A DNA stretch of 64,000 bases, from positions 124,001 through 188,000 of the forward strand of contig JALLLT010000012.1 of NCBI GenBank assembly GCA_025266875.1, given 5' to 3'. Under the pieces are notes generated by a model, which did not search any database, was not told where the DNA came from, and was given only the letters and a program-made list of their open reading frames with translations. This document shows, piece by piece, positions 1 through 12,709 of the stretch (positions within the stretch are counted from its first letter, which is position 1; each line of letters opens with the position of its first letter). The translations under genes and the position numbers were made by a program. The DNA comes from Fennellomyces sp. T-0311 (Eukaryota; Mucoromycota; Mucoromycetes; Mucorales; Lichtheimiaceae).

Positions 1-1317
1 ACCCCAACCCTGAGCAAATAGTCACAATACACAAGGTTTGCAAATCGTTGTAAAAAAGATGAACCCGTACCACGCTTTTGCGACTCAACAAGCCTCCACC
101 ACCAGCTCAACGCTTTATTTCTGTCCCTCTCTCCCTTTCCATTCCCTTAACTTTCCATACCTTTTATGTCACCTTTACTATCCTGACTATTGCCTTCCCC
201 CAATGTTTGGTCTATGCAACCGTATGTCCGCTTGTCTTTTGCTCGGCCTCCTCGCAAGTAGGCGTCGTTTCAAGGTACATCGCACAAGAAGGAGTAGTAA
301 AATTTTTTTTCTTCGCTTCAGCTCACTTTCCTACTGTTTCTTTTTTTCCAATCGTATTCAGATCGTTGGGTGAAAGCGCGGTGCCTGTACAGACGACGGC
401 AGCACCAGCAGATCGTCCCGGCGGTGTTGAGGCGCGATAAAGTCGTTTCTCTCTCTCTGGTCGCGTCTTGCTTTTTTTCGAGGCCGAGGTTCTTCCCCCT
501 GCTCGCCGCCTCGTCGAGATACAATCTTTGAACGGCAATTTTTCATCCTCCTTTCGCTCGTAGCTAACCGGGAACGCGGTGGTAGGCAAGTATCCATTCG
601 TTCTGAGGGAGTATTGTTTTTTTTCTAAAGATCAGTTTATATGTAATAGCGAGTTACCTGCCATCGCGGCGCCCGCGCCCCCGGCCTTTTTTTCCCGGGG
701 GGCGCCATTTTCTTTTAAGGTGCATGCTCATGGTCAGCACGAAAAAGCCCCTTGGTCGGCTGGTCCATCCGCTTGGAGGAATAACACTTCTCTCTTTTTT
801 ATAATAAAAGCGCCTGTTTCTTCTCTTTTTCCTGCTCTCGTTTAAAGTTTTTTTTCATCATGTGACACAGACTGATTCTTCCAACGAAGCTAAACCATAG
901 TGCTGAGAAGTGAGATAAACGTCATGAATTATAACTTGGCTGTATACAGCGGAGAAAAAGAGAGCGCCCGAGTGGACACAACAAGTACCTATTTTTCATG
1001 GACCGACTGTGCCCAGTGTGTTACCTACTTACCGCTGCTATGGCTAGGAAGAATTGGAGTTGGGAGAGAGTGGAAGGAAAGAGACTGAAATGAGGAGAGG
1101 GAGCAGCCTTATATTGCTATGCAATTCCATTTCCCGCGAAACATATCCAATAAGGTCGTGTGGCGTGAAGTTACACTCTCTGCTAGGCGAAGAGCTGTGT
1201 GCGACCATCCATGAGTACGAAAAGAGTAGTGTGTTAAGTATTACATTTATGGCTTGAAATGTAAAGGAGATTATACAAGGGATGGTGGTGGCTAATCTAT
1301 TCGAAAGAGGAAAACGA
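1..1317. other. Gene-free left end of window
   Basis: I see no supportable gene here. Several overlapping open frames of 60-120 codons exist, but they sit in pyrimidine-rich, low-complexity DNA, disagree in frame and lack family signatures or convincing splice structure. The segment lies beyond the 3' end of the minus-strand DnaJ gene. It could contain the promoter or 5' exons of a gene outside the window. Confidence 0.5.
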
Positions 1318-2801
1318 CTATGCGGCGCTGGACGACGAAGAGGTGCGTGCTTCCGGGTTCATAGGGAGATCATCGGGTGAGATATCCGGTCGTACCTTGC
1401 AATACACGCTTCCGATGATCTTTAGGGCAACCGCACGGTCCTTTCGGGTTTCCTTGGATACGGTCGTGTCGCCCAGTACCTTGTCACATACATCTCTGAG
1501 CACACTTTCCACTTCAAGCTTGGATCCACGCCAAATTGCTTGTAGACCCTGTAAAACAGCTCAGTATGCCAAGGGTTTACGCACTATCATTGCGTCTGTT
1601 ACCTTTTGCGCCGCCTCTTCCTCTAACTTGCTTCTCTCTTCATCCGTCAGCCCCTTCTCCTCTGCCTTGGCCAGCTCACTGAAACTTGACTGCAGATCAA
1701 ACGCCGTGCGCAATGTGCCGACAGTCTCGCTAAAGATGTAGCTCTTTTCACGGACGCTGTGGAACATGCCGCCGAGGCCAAATGCCACGCTCTTGCCAAG
1801 ATACTGATTAGCCTTCATCGTGTAAGTGCCACCGATGGCATGTAGCAGCTCAACACCATAGTTCTCGTGCTTGAGATCCTCTGCTTCTATCTGGACAATG
1901 TTTGTGAATGCTGCCACCGAATTTGGACTGTTGTCAGGCAGTTCGGTGTATAAACTGAGCTTGTTGACAAGCTTGGTAACCAAGGTATCGACACGCTTCG
2001 CACGCGTTTCAGCTCGCTCTTGCTCCAGCTTCTCCTTTTGTGCTTCACGTTCGGCCTTTTGCTCCGGTGTCAGCTGCTGATCATTCTCGCTTGGCTCGGA
2101 ATCAGCGGTTTCCAAGGCCTCGCGCATGTCACGCCCAATGGATATCTCTCCAATGATGTCCACAAACCGCTCACCTCCAAACGACTGTCTAAAGAACTCT
2201 TCGGGATCCACGAATCCTCCATCGGGTTTGACTCCATTCTCTTCTCCATACTCGTTGTACCGCTTTCGCAGCTTTGGATCCGACAGGACTTGGTATGCTT
2301 CCGAGATCTTCTTGAACTGTGTGCGGATCACGATGCGTTAGCTGTAGTTCATCCATCACTGACGACCGTGCGATATACCTTTTCTTCGGCGGTGGGATCG
2401 TCCCTGTTCTTGTCTGGGTGGTATTTGATGGCCATTTTGCGATACGCTTTCTTGATTTCATCCTGTGTTGCGGCTGCCCCTACGCCCAGCAGATCGTAAT
2501 ACTCGGTGGACAATGGGCTGTCGTCTAAATCAATTGAATTGAGCATCCGGAACGTTTGGTGCGCACGGTCAATGTTACCAGTTCCCCGTTTGCGCGAGAA
2601 CCTTGACTTGGCTACTTTGCTCTTGAGGTCTGTGCCCGAAGAATCGAGTTCAAAGTCGACTGTTTTTTCGCAGGACCAGCATTTCACTTGGACCTTCTGA
2701 TTAGCCAGGCCAGACGCTGGTAGAAATTCGAGGGCATTTATGCATTCGGGACATGTGGCTTTTATATACGGCTCAGGCTTTCGAGAAGGGTAGACCGTCA
2801 T
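1318..2801 (-). CDS. DnaJ-X domain co-chaperone (Caj1/Djp1-like)
   Basis: Three exons: 2801-2379, 2316-1603, 1548-1318; 455 aa. The protein opens with two Cys pairs (C17/C20 and C41/C44), which look like a zinc-ribbon-type segment. A J domain follows at about residues 99-168 with the HPD triad at 128-130, which stimulates Hsp70 ATPase. The remainder matches the DnaJ-X domain found in fungal and plant type-III J proteins, including the stretch ending in [17 protein letters not shown]. The introns are 62 and 54 nt and both restore family continuity ([16 protein letters not shown] and AAQK|GLQAIW). An upstream in-frame Met at 2834 would add 11 residues; I prefer 2801. In yeasts, relatives act in the cytosol and in peroxisomal import; which role applies here is not visible. 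The C-terminus is Ser/Ala-rich. Confidence 0.9.
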
Positions 2802-2943
2802 GACAAAGAAGTTGAATGGTGTTTTTTCCTTCAAGGAAGAATTAAAGCCGCTGCGTTACTTTGTTTTTGGAACTGAGATTTCCTCTTATTCCGTGGATTT
2901 ATCAAGGTCAACGGATGCGAAAAGGTACATGATATACACAACG

Positions 2944-3971
2944 TCAAGCCCTGGCTTTGCTTTGCCAGCCATCGCTCTCCACGATACTGTATTTGTCTTT
3001 CCAGATCCACGAGTTGCCAACTATGCCTTGGCCCTGCCGCGCAGCCATGCGATAGTACATGGCTGCCTTGTACAGGTCCTTTTTGACGCCGTGGCCGTGA
3101 GCATAGCAGAAGGCCAGATCGTTCTGAGCGTCAGGGTCGCCCAGGTTGGCTGCTATCTCAAAGTAGTATGCCGCCATCACCAAGTTTTTCGGGACCTGTA
3201 CGCGGGTCAGCCGCCGTATGTAATGCAAACCTTATCGCTTACCCCCCATCCGTGACGAAAGCTGACACCAAGCTCGTATATTGCCAGGATCAATTCGGAT
3301 TTGGCGATTGCTGTCGACTTTGCGATCCCTGTCTGGAGGTCGTACACCGCACATTCCGCCGCTTTTTGCAAATGCCGCACCGCGCTTGTGGGGCTCTTTT
3401 TGCATCCCTATGGTGGCGTGGTTAGTGCTTGGTCTGGGCCAACCATTGCGGCTTTACATACCCAGCCGTGTCGGAGCGCAATCCCATAGAAGAACAGCCC
3501 CAGCGGAGACTCGGTTTCAGCAGAAAGGTGCCAGTAGTAGGTGGCCTTCTCCAGCTCACCGCTCTCGTGATACTGCATCCCTAGCTGCAAATACTGGTCG
3601 GGTGTGTAAGTGGCGTTGTGATCGATGGGTGCTGCTGCATTAAAGGATGTTCTACTCCGCCGTCGGGGTGCCACGATGGCTGCCGATGGTCCCTCTCCTG
3701 AGGCAAACGAAGCTGCTGTGTGCGCGCTAAGTGGCGACGTAGGTACCGACCGGTTGGAATCGGTAATGGACGAGCCGTCAAGCGGCAATTGTGGAGACTC
3801 GTATATTGGCGCCGTGGTCGGTTCTAACACAGCGCTCTTCCGATTCCGGACCATGGCCGACAGAGAACTGCTCACACTACCCGATCTCGAAAATAATGAG
3901 TATCGTTTCCGGTCATTGGTCTTGGATTCAATGGGCCGATCTCTGAACAAAAGACTTCTTAATTTGAACAT
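2944..3971 (-). CDS. Sel1-repeat (HCP-like) protein
   Basis: Three exons: 3971-3462, 3407-3243, 3195-2944; 308 aa. The first 120 residues are Ser/Arg-rich and low in structure. From about residue 123 to the end there are Sel1-type alpha-helical repeats, recognisable by tracts such as YHESGELEKATYYWHLSAE, VPKNLVMAAYYFEIAANLGD and DLYKAAMYYRMAARQG. Such repeats act as protein-protein scaffolds. Fungal relatives with the same closing segment (GIVGNSWIWKDKY) resemble chitin-synthase regulators and Dsf2-like proteins, but a precise role cannot be assigned. The stop is 142 bp from the DnaJ start, so the two genes are transcribed in the same direction from closely spaced units. The introns are 54 and 47 nt. 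Confidence 0.85.
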
Positions 3972-4104
3972 TTAGAAAAAAAGAGTGCAGAAAAGGAAAA
4001 AACAATGAGCTTGTTGTTGTGACTTTACGGCGCATGCTTTCGAATCACCAATGATCGATCAGTGTATTTATTATATAATACGCAACATTAAAATATAAGC
4101 TACT

Positions 4105-5780
4105 TTACAACTTGGCTTCTAAGAACTCGGCGCGGCTCTGCTTCTTTGCGGCAGCCTTTTCGAAGTCGGCCTTGGAGATTGGACGCGCTTCCACGGCCTA
4201 TCAATAGAATGTGTGTCAGTATGCCAGCCATGCGTTCTCTATCCGCTTGTTGTTTGTCATACCGGGTTGTAACCAACATGAGGCTGGGTATAGTTAGCCG
4301 TTGCCTTCTTATAGATAGTCACCACAACAGCGCCACCCAAGCCAACATTGTGCTGCAATGCGTACTTTACGTTGGGAACCTGTCGATCGCCAGCCCAGTT
4401 ACGTGCCTGCCACGTCAACTCGGTGCACTGCGCCAAACCAGTGGCGCCAAGAGGATGGCCCTTTGAAATCAAGCCGCCCGATGGATTTACGACGTACTTG
4501 CCGCCGTAAGTGTTGTCACCCGAGTCAATCAATGTGTGGGCCTTTCCGGGTCCAGTCAGTCCAAGTGCGTCATACGTCAACAACTGTGTTTTGGTTTTTC
4601 ATTAGCCATTAATATTACTAATTATATCCTTATATACCTCATTGGCAGAGAAGCAATCGTGCAATTCAACAACTTGGACGTCATTTACAGTAATACCGGC
4701 CTGCTCGTAAGCAGCCTTGGCAGCGCGGCGGGTCATATCGGTGCCGGCCCATTCAATTGCTATTGTGTGTATTTTTAGTGGATATCCCAAAATTGTCGCG
4801 CTGTTACACGTACCATCAGTTGACAACATGTGGGGTGAGTCGGTTGCCATGACTTGAGCACAGATTTCAACAGCTTGATCCAGCAAGCCGTGCTTCAATA
4901 CAAACTCTTCGTTGGCAACAATGGCACAGCCTGCACCATCAGAGGTGGGGCAGCACTGAAGCTTTGTAAGAGGGCCGTAAATAGTGGGCGACTGCTTGAT
5001 CTGATCAAGTGTATAGATGTCGCGGAACTGAGAGTAAGGGTTCTTGGCACTGTGCATATGACAAAGTCAACACTTGCTATGTGTGGTTCTATAAATATCA
5101 AACTGTTACCTGTGTCGGTGGTTCTTCTCAGCAATCTTTGCCAAATGGTCATCAGTGGCGCCATAACGTCTCATGTACTCGATACCGGCATTACCAAAGA
5201 TCTGAGGAGCACGAGGAGCATTGTTATTGTAGCCCACCTGCTGGGTCATCAAGCTATGGACGTGATCTATGCATAATAATGAGGTTTCCTCTACCTGCAA
5301 TGATTTTTTTCTCACAGGACTTACCAAGCGGGGGTGTACGGTCAGAAAAGTTAGACTTTAAGGAACCTGGGAACATTCTTTCGAAACCAAGAGCCATGGC
5401 GCAATCGACCATACCAGAAGCGACGGCGTTACGAGCCTGAAGCAAAGCAGTCGAGCCGGTGGAGCAGTTATTGTTGACGTTGATGATGGGGATTTGGGTC
5501 ATACCAAGCTGATACAGGACACGTTGACCGCAAGTGCTATCACCGTAAACATAACCAACGGCAGCAAATTCAATTTCATCGTATGTCAGTTTGGCGTCGT
5601 TAAGAGCCTTGACAGCAGCCTCAAGGCCAAACTCTGCAAAGTTCATCATAATTAAGCGGACGTGTGTGACATACAAAATTAGTACGGCATACCTGGGTAA
5701 TCAACCAGGCCGCGCGGCTTGATGAATTTGGACATGCCAACGCCAATGACATAGACCTTGTTAGCTGGAGTCTTGGGCAT
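4105..5780 (-). CDS. Peroxisomal SCP-x-type 3-ketoacyl-CoA thiolase
   Basis: Seven exons: 5780-5693, 5633-5325, 5266-5110, 5049-4814, 4759-4638, 4583-4263, 4197-4105; 441 aa. It cleaves 3-oxoacyl-CoA in peroxisomal beta-oxidation, especially of branched chains. The sterol-carrier-protein-x thiolase signature is complete: nucleophilic Cys in [11 protein letters not shown], the HDCFSANE segment, the [12 protein letters not shown] motif and a closing glycine-rich loop. The protein ends in AKL, a PTS1-type peroxisomal signal. There is no downstream SCP2 lipid-transfer domain, so this is a thiolase-only form. Length fits that of stand-alone family members. The start is the Met opening [16 protein letters not shown]. 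All six introns restore the family sequence, and the phases are consistent. Confidence 0.93.
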
Positions 5781-6069
5781 CTTGTAAGTATCGAAGAGAA
5801 AAAAAGTAACGGGATAATGCAAAATTCGCGCGTATCCAAGTGGTATTTGTATGGGTGGGAAGGCGTGTCCCACGCTACACAGGATCTTTCCCAGGCGGAG
5901 CCCTTTTACTCATCTTATATTACGTGGGCTTGTCCACATACTTAACGATGCTATTGTTCTGCCGAGATAATGCTACATTATGTCATATTATTGCAGTGTG
6001 GTAAGGGTGGGGGATATGTGGTGGTATCTATGCTGGTTACATTAAATTGTGTGTGCGTGTGTGTGATAA

Positions 6070-8545
6070 TTAATCGGATGATAGATGATGGTGTAGTTCG
6101 TCCACTTTCTCAATAAGCAATTGACAGCGAATATGCAATCTGTTCTCCCAGTCATGATGATCTGCATCGTCTGAAGTGGGAGGTGCGCCACCCGTTGAAC
6201 CGTCGTTGGGCTGCTGCTGATGCTGCTGCCCCCGTCGGAAATGGAAGTACTGTTCAGCACGCTTGATGAAGTTGCGCGCGTCGGATGCATATTGTACGTC
6301 TTGACTCTGATCAAGTCGGAAGCAGCTCAGAACAGCCAACTCGTACAGAGCGTACGGTATGACCCAACGATCTTCAAATACTTGCGCATCCAATGCAACT
6401 GCGCCTTGAAAGCACTTTTCCGCGGCTGTGTAATCGTTCAGCTCTCTCAGCACGGCACCTGATATGACACGGAGAATGGCAATATCCGAATCTTCGGGCT
6501 GTGGAAGCTTGAGCTGCTGATCAATGGTATCCTGCAACTGCTGCTTCATGGTGTTGAGCATCTCGCGGGATAGCTGCGGTATGCCGTTCCAGAGATACAC
6601 CAGTTCCCAGAGCGGATTCACCACAACGACCTGCTTGAGTAGTTCACCATCCAATAGCAAATATCGCTCCTTCATGTATTCTTGCTGTGGCTGTTGTGGC
6701 GGAGGTTGAGCCATCCATTGGAGATGAGGTGGCAAGTAAGCGCCTTGCGACAGGATGATCTGTGCTTTGTCTTTCCATCGCTTGATCTTGCGCTCGGCAA
6801 ACATTTCGTTTGGAAGTAAACGGCCGCCTAGCTGGCGTTTGCGGTCTAGGATATTTGGAATTTGGTGAAACTCCATGCCAGCCTTGTCATATTGCTCGTC
6901 AGCAAACATGCAGCATGTGGCGATGTAGTGATAGAACGCCCGTGACCAGTTGTTCATGCTTTCTAAGCGGAAAAACGTTTCAGATGCCTGAAAGTAGTCG
7001 CCAAGGAACACCTGAGCCCTGTGATGATGTGCATTTAGTGCTTGCTCCAGCCGTAAAACGTCAAACTAATACCATCCCATTTCGTAAACAGTCAGCCCTT
7101 GAAGCTGCCCCAATTCGTTCAGAACCATCCGGTTCCGTTGCCTTTGTTCTGAGTCCCCGCATTCGTTGACTGCACCGTTCACCCACTTCTTGGTCCCGCC
7201 GCCCAAGTCCACGCGGGTGCTACGTCGTCGTCGTGCATCACGTAGTGTTTCAACCCCTTTGCGTGGATTCCCTTCCATCTTGTACAGCTTTCCTTCCAGG
7301 AGCTCCCATATTTTGCTGTTTGGATACTTTGATTTCATGTGATTGAGCATTGCGCGCGTGGCCTCGGGGGTCATTGAGCCAGGCAGCAGTCGCGGGTGGA
7401 TGAACAGTGACAGGTTGGTGAAGTAGACCAGTAACGTCAAGGCACTCAGTGATGAATACAGCCCCTGACTTTCGTACGACTTTTGAAGAATGTGGAGAGC
7501 AAACGGCCGTGATGAATGAAACCCGAGTGTATTGAGGATCTTGTTCACTAGAAAAGCACCAACAATATGAGCGAAACGCATTCTAACGGCATCGTGCACA
7601 TACGCACCTTTGGGGGGAAGCAGCGAAAAGATCAAACTGAATAGACCGATGCCAAACAGCACGCCGCTTTCAACCATGCTATCCTTGGTGCCACCGTCGT
7701 GCTGTTCATCGTATCCTGAGAACGACCGTCGGCGAAACTCCCAATCGACCCGTGCGCTTGTCGGGAAGCTAAAAATACTAAAGCGCTTCTGAGCAAGTCG
7801 CGTTGGGGTTGGCTCCAATGTCTTTTTCCGCTTTTGCAACATTGCCGCATACTCGCTTGGCTTTTGGCCCATTAACGTTGTAAACATGTGCTCGTACATT
7901 TTGTATGATTTGCGCAATCTGTACGTAGCCTTCATGTATTCGAGCCAACTGTTGCCTGTGAACTGAGTTGTTGCTCCCATCAGAATACAGTTGATCTCCA
8001 GCAATTCGCACTGCAGATCAAACGTGCGCCGGGTCACACTTTTGCGTTTCGGCTCTTGTTCGTCTATCGATGAAGCGGAACTTTCTGTATCGATCTTGTC
8101 TTCGTCAAATGCTATAGATATCGAGTCATTGTAATTGGGCTGCTGCTGCTGCTGCTGCTGCTGCTGTCCAGGGGCCACCGCCCAACCTCGCCTCCGCGCC
8201 CGCCGTCCGTGTTGACGTGCCAGGTCCTCGGCGGCAGCAATGCGGACGGTGGCAATACGGACTTTTTCTGTATCAAAGGCAAGCATTGCCTCGACATAAG
8301 CCATCAATGCATAGGCAACGGCATGAAAGGGTGACACGGATGCGTGCTGCGATAGAATGGCTTCTGCTAGATCGAATTGGTCGTTGAGGAGTGCATCCTA
8401 TATAGGGGTCATATAAGCATTTCACCGAAGCACGTGCATTTTTTTACGTTACCAGGCCACGTTGTGCTTCCGCCACCCAGAATTCAATCAGCTGTGCCGA
8501 TGGAATGTCCTGGGACGATGATCCGAGCAGTTGTGGTGTGCCCAT
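6070..8545 (-). CDS. IML2: Iml2/TTC39-family TPR protein
   Basis: Three exons: 8545-8453, 8397-7073, 7018-6070; 788 aa. The family (DUF3808; fungal Iml2, animal TTC39) holds tetratricopeptide-like helices around a short hydrophobic segment. Here the diagnostic segment is GVLFGIGLFSLIFSLLPPKG, followed by a helical repeat region (GDYFQASETFFRLESMNNW). Yeast Iml2 associates with mitochondria and lipid droplets and helps clear inclusion bodies; that role is inferred from homology. A run of nine CAG codons gives a polyglutamine tract in the second exon, and a second Gln-rich patch lies near the C-terminus. The start at 8545 gives MGTPQLLG and is the best in-frame Met in the first exon. The 3' end lies 289 bp from the thiolase start. 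Confidence 0.87.
8140..8166. repeat. (CTG)9 trinucleotide repeat
   Basis: Nine perfect CTG units on the plus strand, read as CAG on the coding minus strand. They encode a polyglutamine tract within the Iml2/TTC39-like protein. Perfect trinucleotide runs of this length are prone to length change. Confidence 0.95.
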
Positions 8546-9314
8546 GCCGGCGTACTTTAATGTGTACGAGGTCAATCTCGATAAATTGGAAAGTTGATGG
8601 CGAAACATTTGCTTTCAGCAACTCCTTCTCTGTTTGACTGGCAAATGTTTTAAGGCTGGAAAGGGGGTCAGGTAGAAGTTCTCGAGATTAAAAGACAAAC
8701 TTCGAGAATTGGGAAACACCTGCAGTTTAAAGAGAAAGAGTGCTGAAGGCTGAGGGTTCCACCGGAACCTGCTCGCATTTACCCTCTTTAGGCCCAGAGC
8801 ATCTGCGAGCCAATGAAAGTGTTCCTAGCCCTAATATGCTAGTATATGTGGAGCCTCAAATACACGGTGTGTGTGACGTATTGCCGAGCAATTAATTTAC
8901 GCTGGGCCTTCATGGCTCCATTTGCGTATATTTCCGTTGCATGCTCGATCCCACTCTTTATATGCTACTCTTTGCAATCAAATTGACTCAACTGCGGTAA
9001 ATAATTTGGTCTGAGCAGAGTGTGAGGAATTCCGTAGGAACTTAGTTTGTCTACGTGGCAGCCTCGTTAATTGTTCCGGGCTATCTGACATTTCAGCAAG
9101 TAATTATCGTATTGGTTAGGCTGTCACTGCTCTTGTTTGGGGTCTCGGAGGAGCCCTTCCATGGTGCGCCCTGGTGGTCATGGACTGAGTGATCAGTTTC
9201 CCTAGTTACAAGACAACTCTGTGAGGTCCACTCGAATGCTTCGCTTTGCTTTGTATGTACCTCTTTATCTTAAACTTTATTTTTGCATTTCACATCCAAC
9301 GACCTTTGTCACTG

Positions 9315-9600
9315 TTATAAAATAATTTCTATACTTGTAATATCTTGAGAGAGAACACAACGAATAGTAAAAAACTCACAAAAGACTATCTCTGTCGGAT
9401 TGCTGAAAGGGAGCACACCAACAAAGTACAAGGAACCAGAAAAGCGCTCCCGGTTATTGATGTAGATAGCACGCTTCCGACCACGGATCTTGTTGGTAAC
9501 TAATCCAAACTTGTGCGTGATTAAAGTCGAACTTGCCATCTCATCAAGATCACTTGAAAATGCGGACGCACGCAGAACTTCAGCGCGCTAAGGATATTCA
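9315..9600 (-). other. Unrecognised open segment, possible exon remnant
   Basis: An open minus-strand frame of about 90 codons reads as ordinary protein in its middle part (for example KFGLVTNKIRGRKRAIYINN and RFSGSLYFVGVLPFSNP) and degrades into low-complexity residues after about 9390. I do not recognise a family, and no neighbouring exon can be joined with confidence. It may be a fragment of a decayed gene or transposon. Confidence 0.2.
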
Positions 9601-10559
9601 TTAGAACATAACAATGGACCCACAGCTTTATATTTCTTCGAAGTACACAGTTATACGTGGCAAAAAAAACGATACCCAAGAATAGTTTTACAACATGTCT
9701 ATATGTAAAATGATATAATAGGTCGGTAAAAATCTATGCATTTGTATGGAAGTCAAATAAAATATTTCATAATAGCAATCTGTGCGTCCTTAGGCAAAGA
9801 GATATAATCATAGAATTAAAATATTAGTATAGTACTAGACCATATTATTCCCCAGCGATATATAGTTTGAATATAAAAGGTTATTTGACAGGCGCGTGTG
9901 AGTATCATGCATATGCTGCACACTTATGAAATAATAGGATTATCCTTCCCTTTGTTTGCATATGGGCATACATATTGAAACTGTAGTGGATTTCTCTTAG
10001 TCCAAGGTGAAACAGTTGAATACGTGCCATACTGTACATACTTGCATTTATTTCAGACATATAGCAAAGCTTCATATTATGTAGTCTACAACTTGCTTAT
10101 TGGAACTCATGGACGTAACGAATTTTTTTTTGTTATGTATAATCGTATAATTTTAAAAATCTAAAGCTATGTGACTGTAGAGTGGGGGAGGGGGTATGCA
10201 CACGCAGTAGTATCCTATTAACCAACGGTGGAGGAACCCAGAGACGCTGCTAATACATGGCGGGATTTTTAACTTCTCCAATTCTATCATCGCATGAAAC
10301 CGCCGGCTACCAATATTATGATAAAAACTGTGACAGGTGTAACCTACAAAACTAGTTTACTGGTTGTTTACTATTGATTACAGGGTCTCGAAAATGTGGC
10401 GAAATAGCAAATTGTTGCAGCGGGTTCAATTTGCTCGAACCAAGGCTTAAACTACTGACAGAATGTACTAATCTGACTTGATAAGCAAATCATACACAAC
10501 GCGTTAGTGGTAAACTCCCGTTAGTATACTTTGTTCTGGGATTCCAAAAAGAAAAGATT

Positions 10560-12060
10560 CTTACAGAAACTCATGTATACAGGTCTCTTATATATCTTCG
10601 TATCTTCCAGCGACTATATTGCTTTCTTCTTGTATTTGTAAATTGGCTGTATTATTAGCGTTGATTACCCTAACGTCATCAAGTATAGTTTGTGGTGGAA
10701 CAACTGGCGGAAACGTATTGCTCTGCATCTCGTCATTAATCACTTATATACTGGCGATCTTTATGCAACGTAGCGCTTACATATATTCTTTAAGCCGGGT
10801 GATTCCGTCACTGGTTCTTCCACCAGCTACCATCGATTAGGTTACCTTTATTGGATGGACGAGTCTGACTTGAGGGACCGGCTTAACTACTTACCATGTC
10901 CAGCTCAGACACACAGATGGGCAAATGGAAGTATAAACACTACTGGATCGTTGTTTGTCTCCTATTTTCCGTCGTTGATTATATGGTGAGCTTGGGTAAA
11001 TATGATAGGCGTATTTGTGAAGAGCATTCTTTGTTTCCCCTGACCACGGCACAGTGGTGGTAATGGCCTGGCCACCTGACCAGCTCTCCGCTTCAGGTAC
11101 GTATTGGATGCTAATGCCTATACGAGTACAAACTAATTATTTCTATATCGTTTTGCGGTGTACGTTGAGTATATTAGAGGCGTCGCTTTGATCGACTTTG
11201 CCATTGTTATCATGATTCTTGGTGGCTGTTAGAATTAAGCACGATAGATACTAGAAGAATTATCGAGCTTAATAGCTGTTGAAAGCATTGGGTATGGAAA
11301 AGATAACGATGGATTTGTCTTGTGGTTCAATTTTAAAAGAGTAATATAAGCAGTGCGTATACAGCATAGGGTATGATGAAAAGTATGTGCGTTGAAATAT
11401 TACATGTATTAGGGTTAGGCGAAATTGAATGCTGTGGATTTGCAAAAAGAGCGCGCCATAGGTATACGACAATGAAATGTACGCGCGGTCCCTATTAGTG
11501 TGCCTCTGATTATTCTTCTGATGTTGACAACATTTTCGATCATCGACGGAGTACGCATCCGTTGTTGTTGCTTGAAAAGATTTTATGGTTCTAATAATGT
11601 TGAACGTACTGTACTTAGCCGTGGGCGTGTGTCGCAGAATGGCCGATTAATGGCGTCTATATACGCATTTCTTCATATTTAGCAATTCTGTTAACATTAG
11701 GTCGTCAACTCGACAAGGTAAAACGAGCTACTGCTATGTTGAAAAGCTGTGATTCGTCAGAGTCCATTTGCCTCAACGATCAGGGTCATAATAAATGAAT
11801 TTTCCGCTCCAGCAAGTGGGTAGACAACAAGAACCCCGATATGAAGCAGGGTGGGCGGTGTCTGTGCGGCAAACAATGGACTGGCGAAAGAAGAATCATT
11901 CTGCGTATGCAAGACATTTAATTACACATTAACAAAACGATCGACGAGTGATACGGTGTCTCAGTATAACGTGTGGCGGTATAGCTTTGCAACCAAGGAG
12001 TTATTTCTATCAGCACAAGCATGTGGCCACTAGGACTTTTCCGGGGACTCGGTGTCAATT
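10560..12060 (+). other. Possible decayed or unrecognised membrane-protein exons
   Basis: Several hydrophobic open segments lie in series on the plus strand: 10619-10840, about 10894-10985 (WIVVCLLFSVVDYM), about 11170-11230 (VALIDFAIVIMILGG) and 11500-11682 (PLIILLMLTTFSIIDG). Plausible splice motifs occur between them, for example a GTTACC donor at 10841 with a CTTAAC branch site. However, a TAG stop sits directly before that donor, and no continuous frame can be assembled. This is either a pseudogene of a multi-span membrane protein or chance hydrophobic frames in AT-rich DNA. Confidence 0.2.
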
Positions 12061-12709
12061 TAGCAACTTGTGGGTGTGACGAAGAGCAGGGATTTCGAAG
12101 CCAGTAATTGCGTTTGTGCAACTAGAAAGGGTGACAAAATGATAGCCACGTTTCTGCATACAGCTACATTTATTACCTGAACAATTACGGTGGTGTATCC
12201 ATAGCGCCTAAATAGAACATAGGGTTCAGATAGGCTGGTTCTTTTTTACCTGGTGTGTGGGGTTTCTATTAGTAAGCCGGTTTTGCTGGTCTCGAACTCA
12301 ACCCTGATATGAAATTAATTTCAGCAAGAAAAGAACCGCGCGGAAATGAAAGATCAAGTTCAGCAACAAACGGTGGTTGCCCATAGCAACCGGTGAAGGC
12401 GAAGGGGTGATCTGTGTACAGACAAGGGATGGGGGAACGGTACCAAAGTAATTACAAAGCGTGTTCTTGTGGCACGTATTTTTATTATTAATGGACCTAG
12501 ACACACACACGCTTTATCGAGAGAGAGAAAAAACATCTGTCAAACGTACACCGAAATAGATTTTACTTTTCTTCTTTTCTCTCTTTGTTACCAAGTTGTC
12601 CGACTTTTCCAGCGATCCCATATTGTTCGTGAATCCCTTGGTCTTTTTCCTCTGCACATTACGCTTATACACACATACACAACACGCATTCCACTCCTTC
12701 TAGTCAGTT

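Larger units (their letters stand above)
8546..12709. other. 4.2-kb AT-rich gene-poor gap
   Basis: No gene with a recognisable family is present. The left part (8546-9300) has no notable open frame. Two unrecognised coding-like segments are reported separately (9315-9600 minus, 10560-12060 plus). The last few hundred bases before 12710 are rich in pyrimidine tracts and would hold the G-alpha promoter. I saw no tRNA, rRNA or terminal inverted repeats here. Confidence 0.5.

Noticed and set aside
78..440. 120-codon open frame near the left edge
   Set aside because: Low-complexity Ser/Pro/Phe residues from pyrimidine tracts; a second frame over the same bases is equally open.
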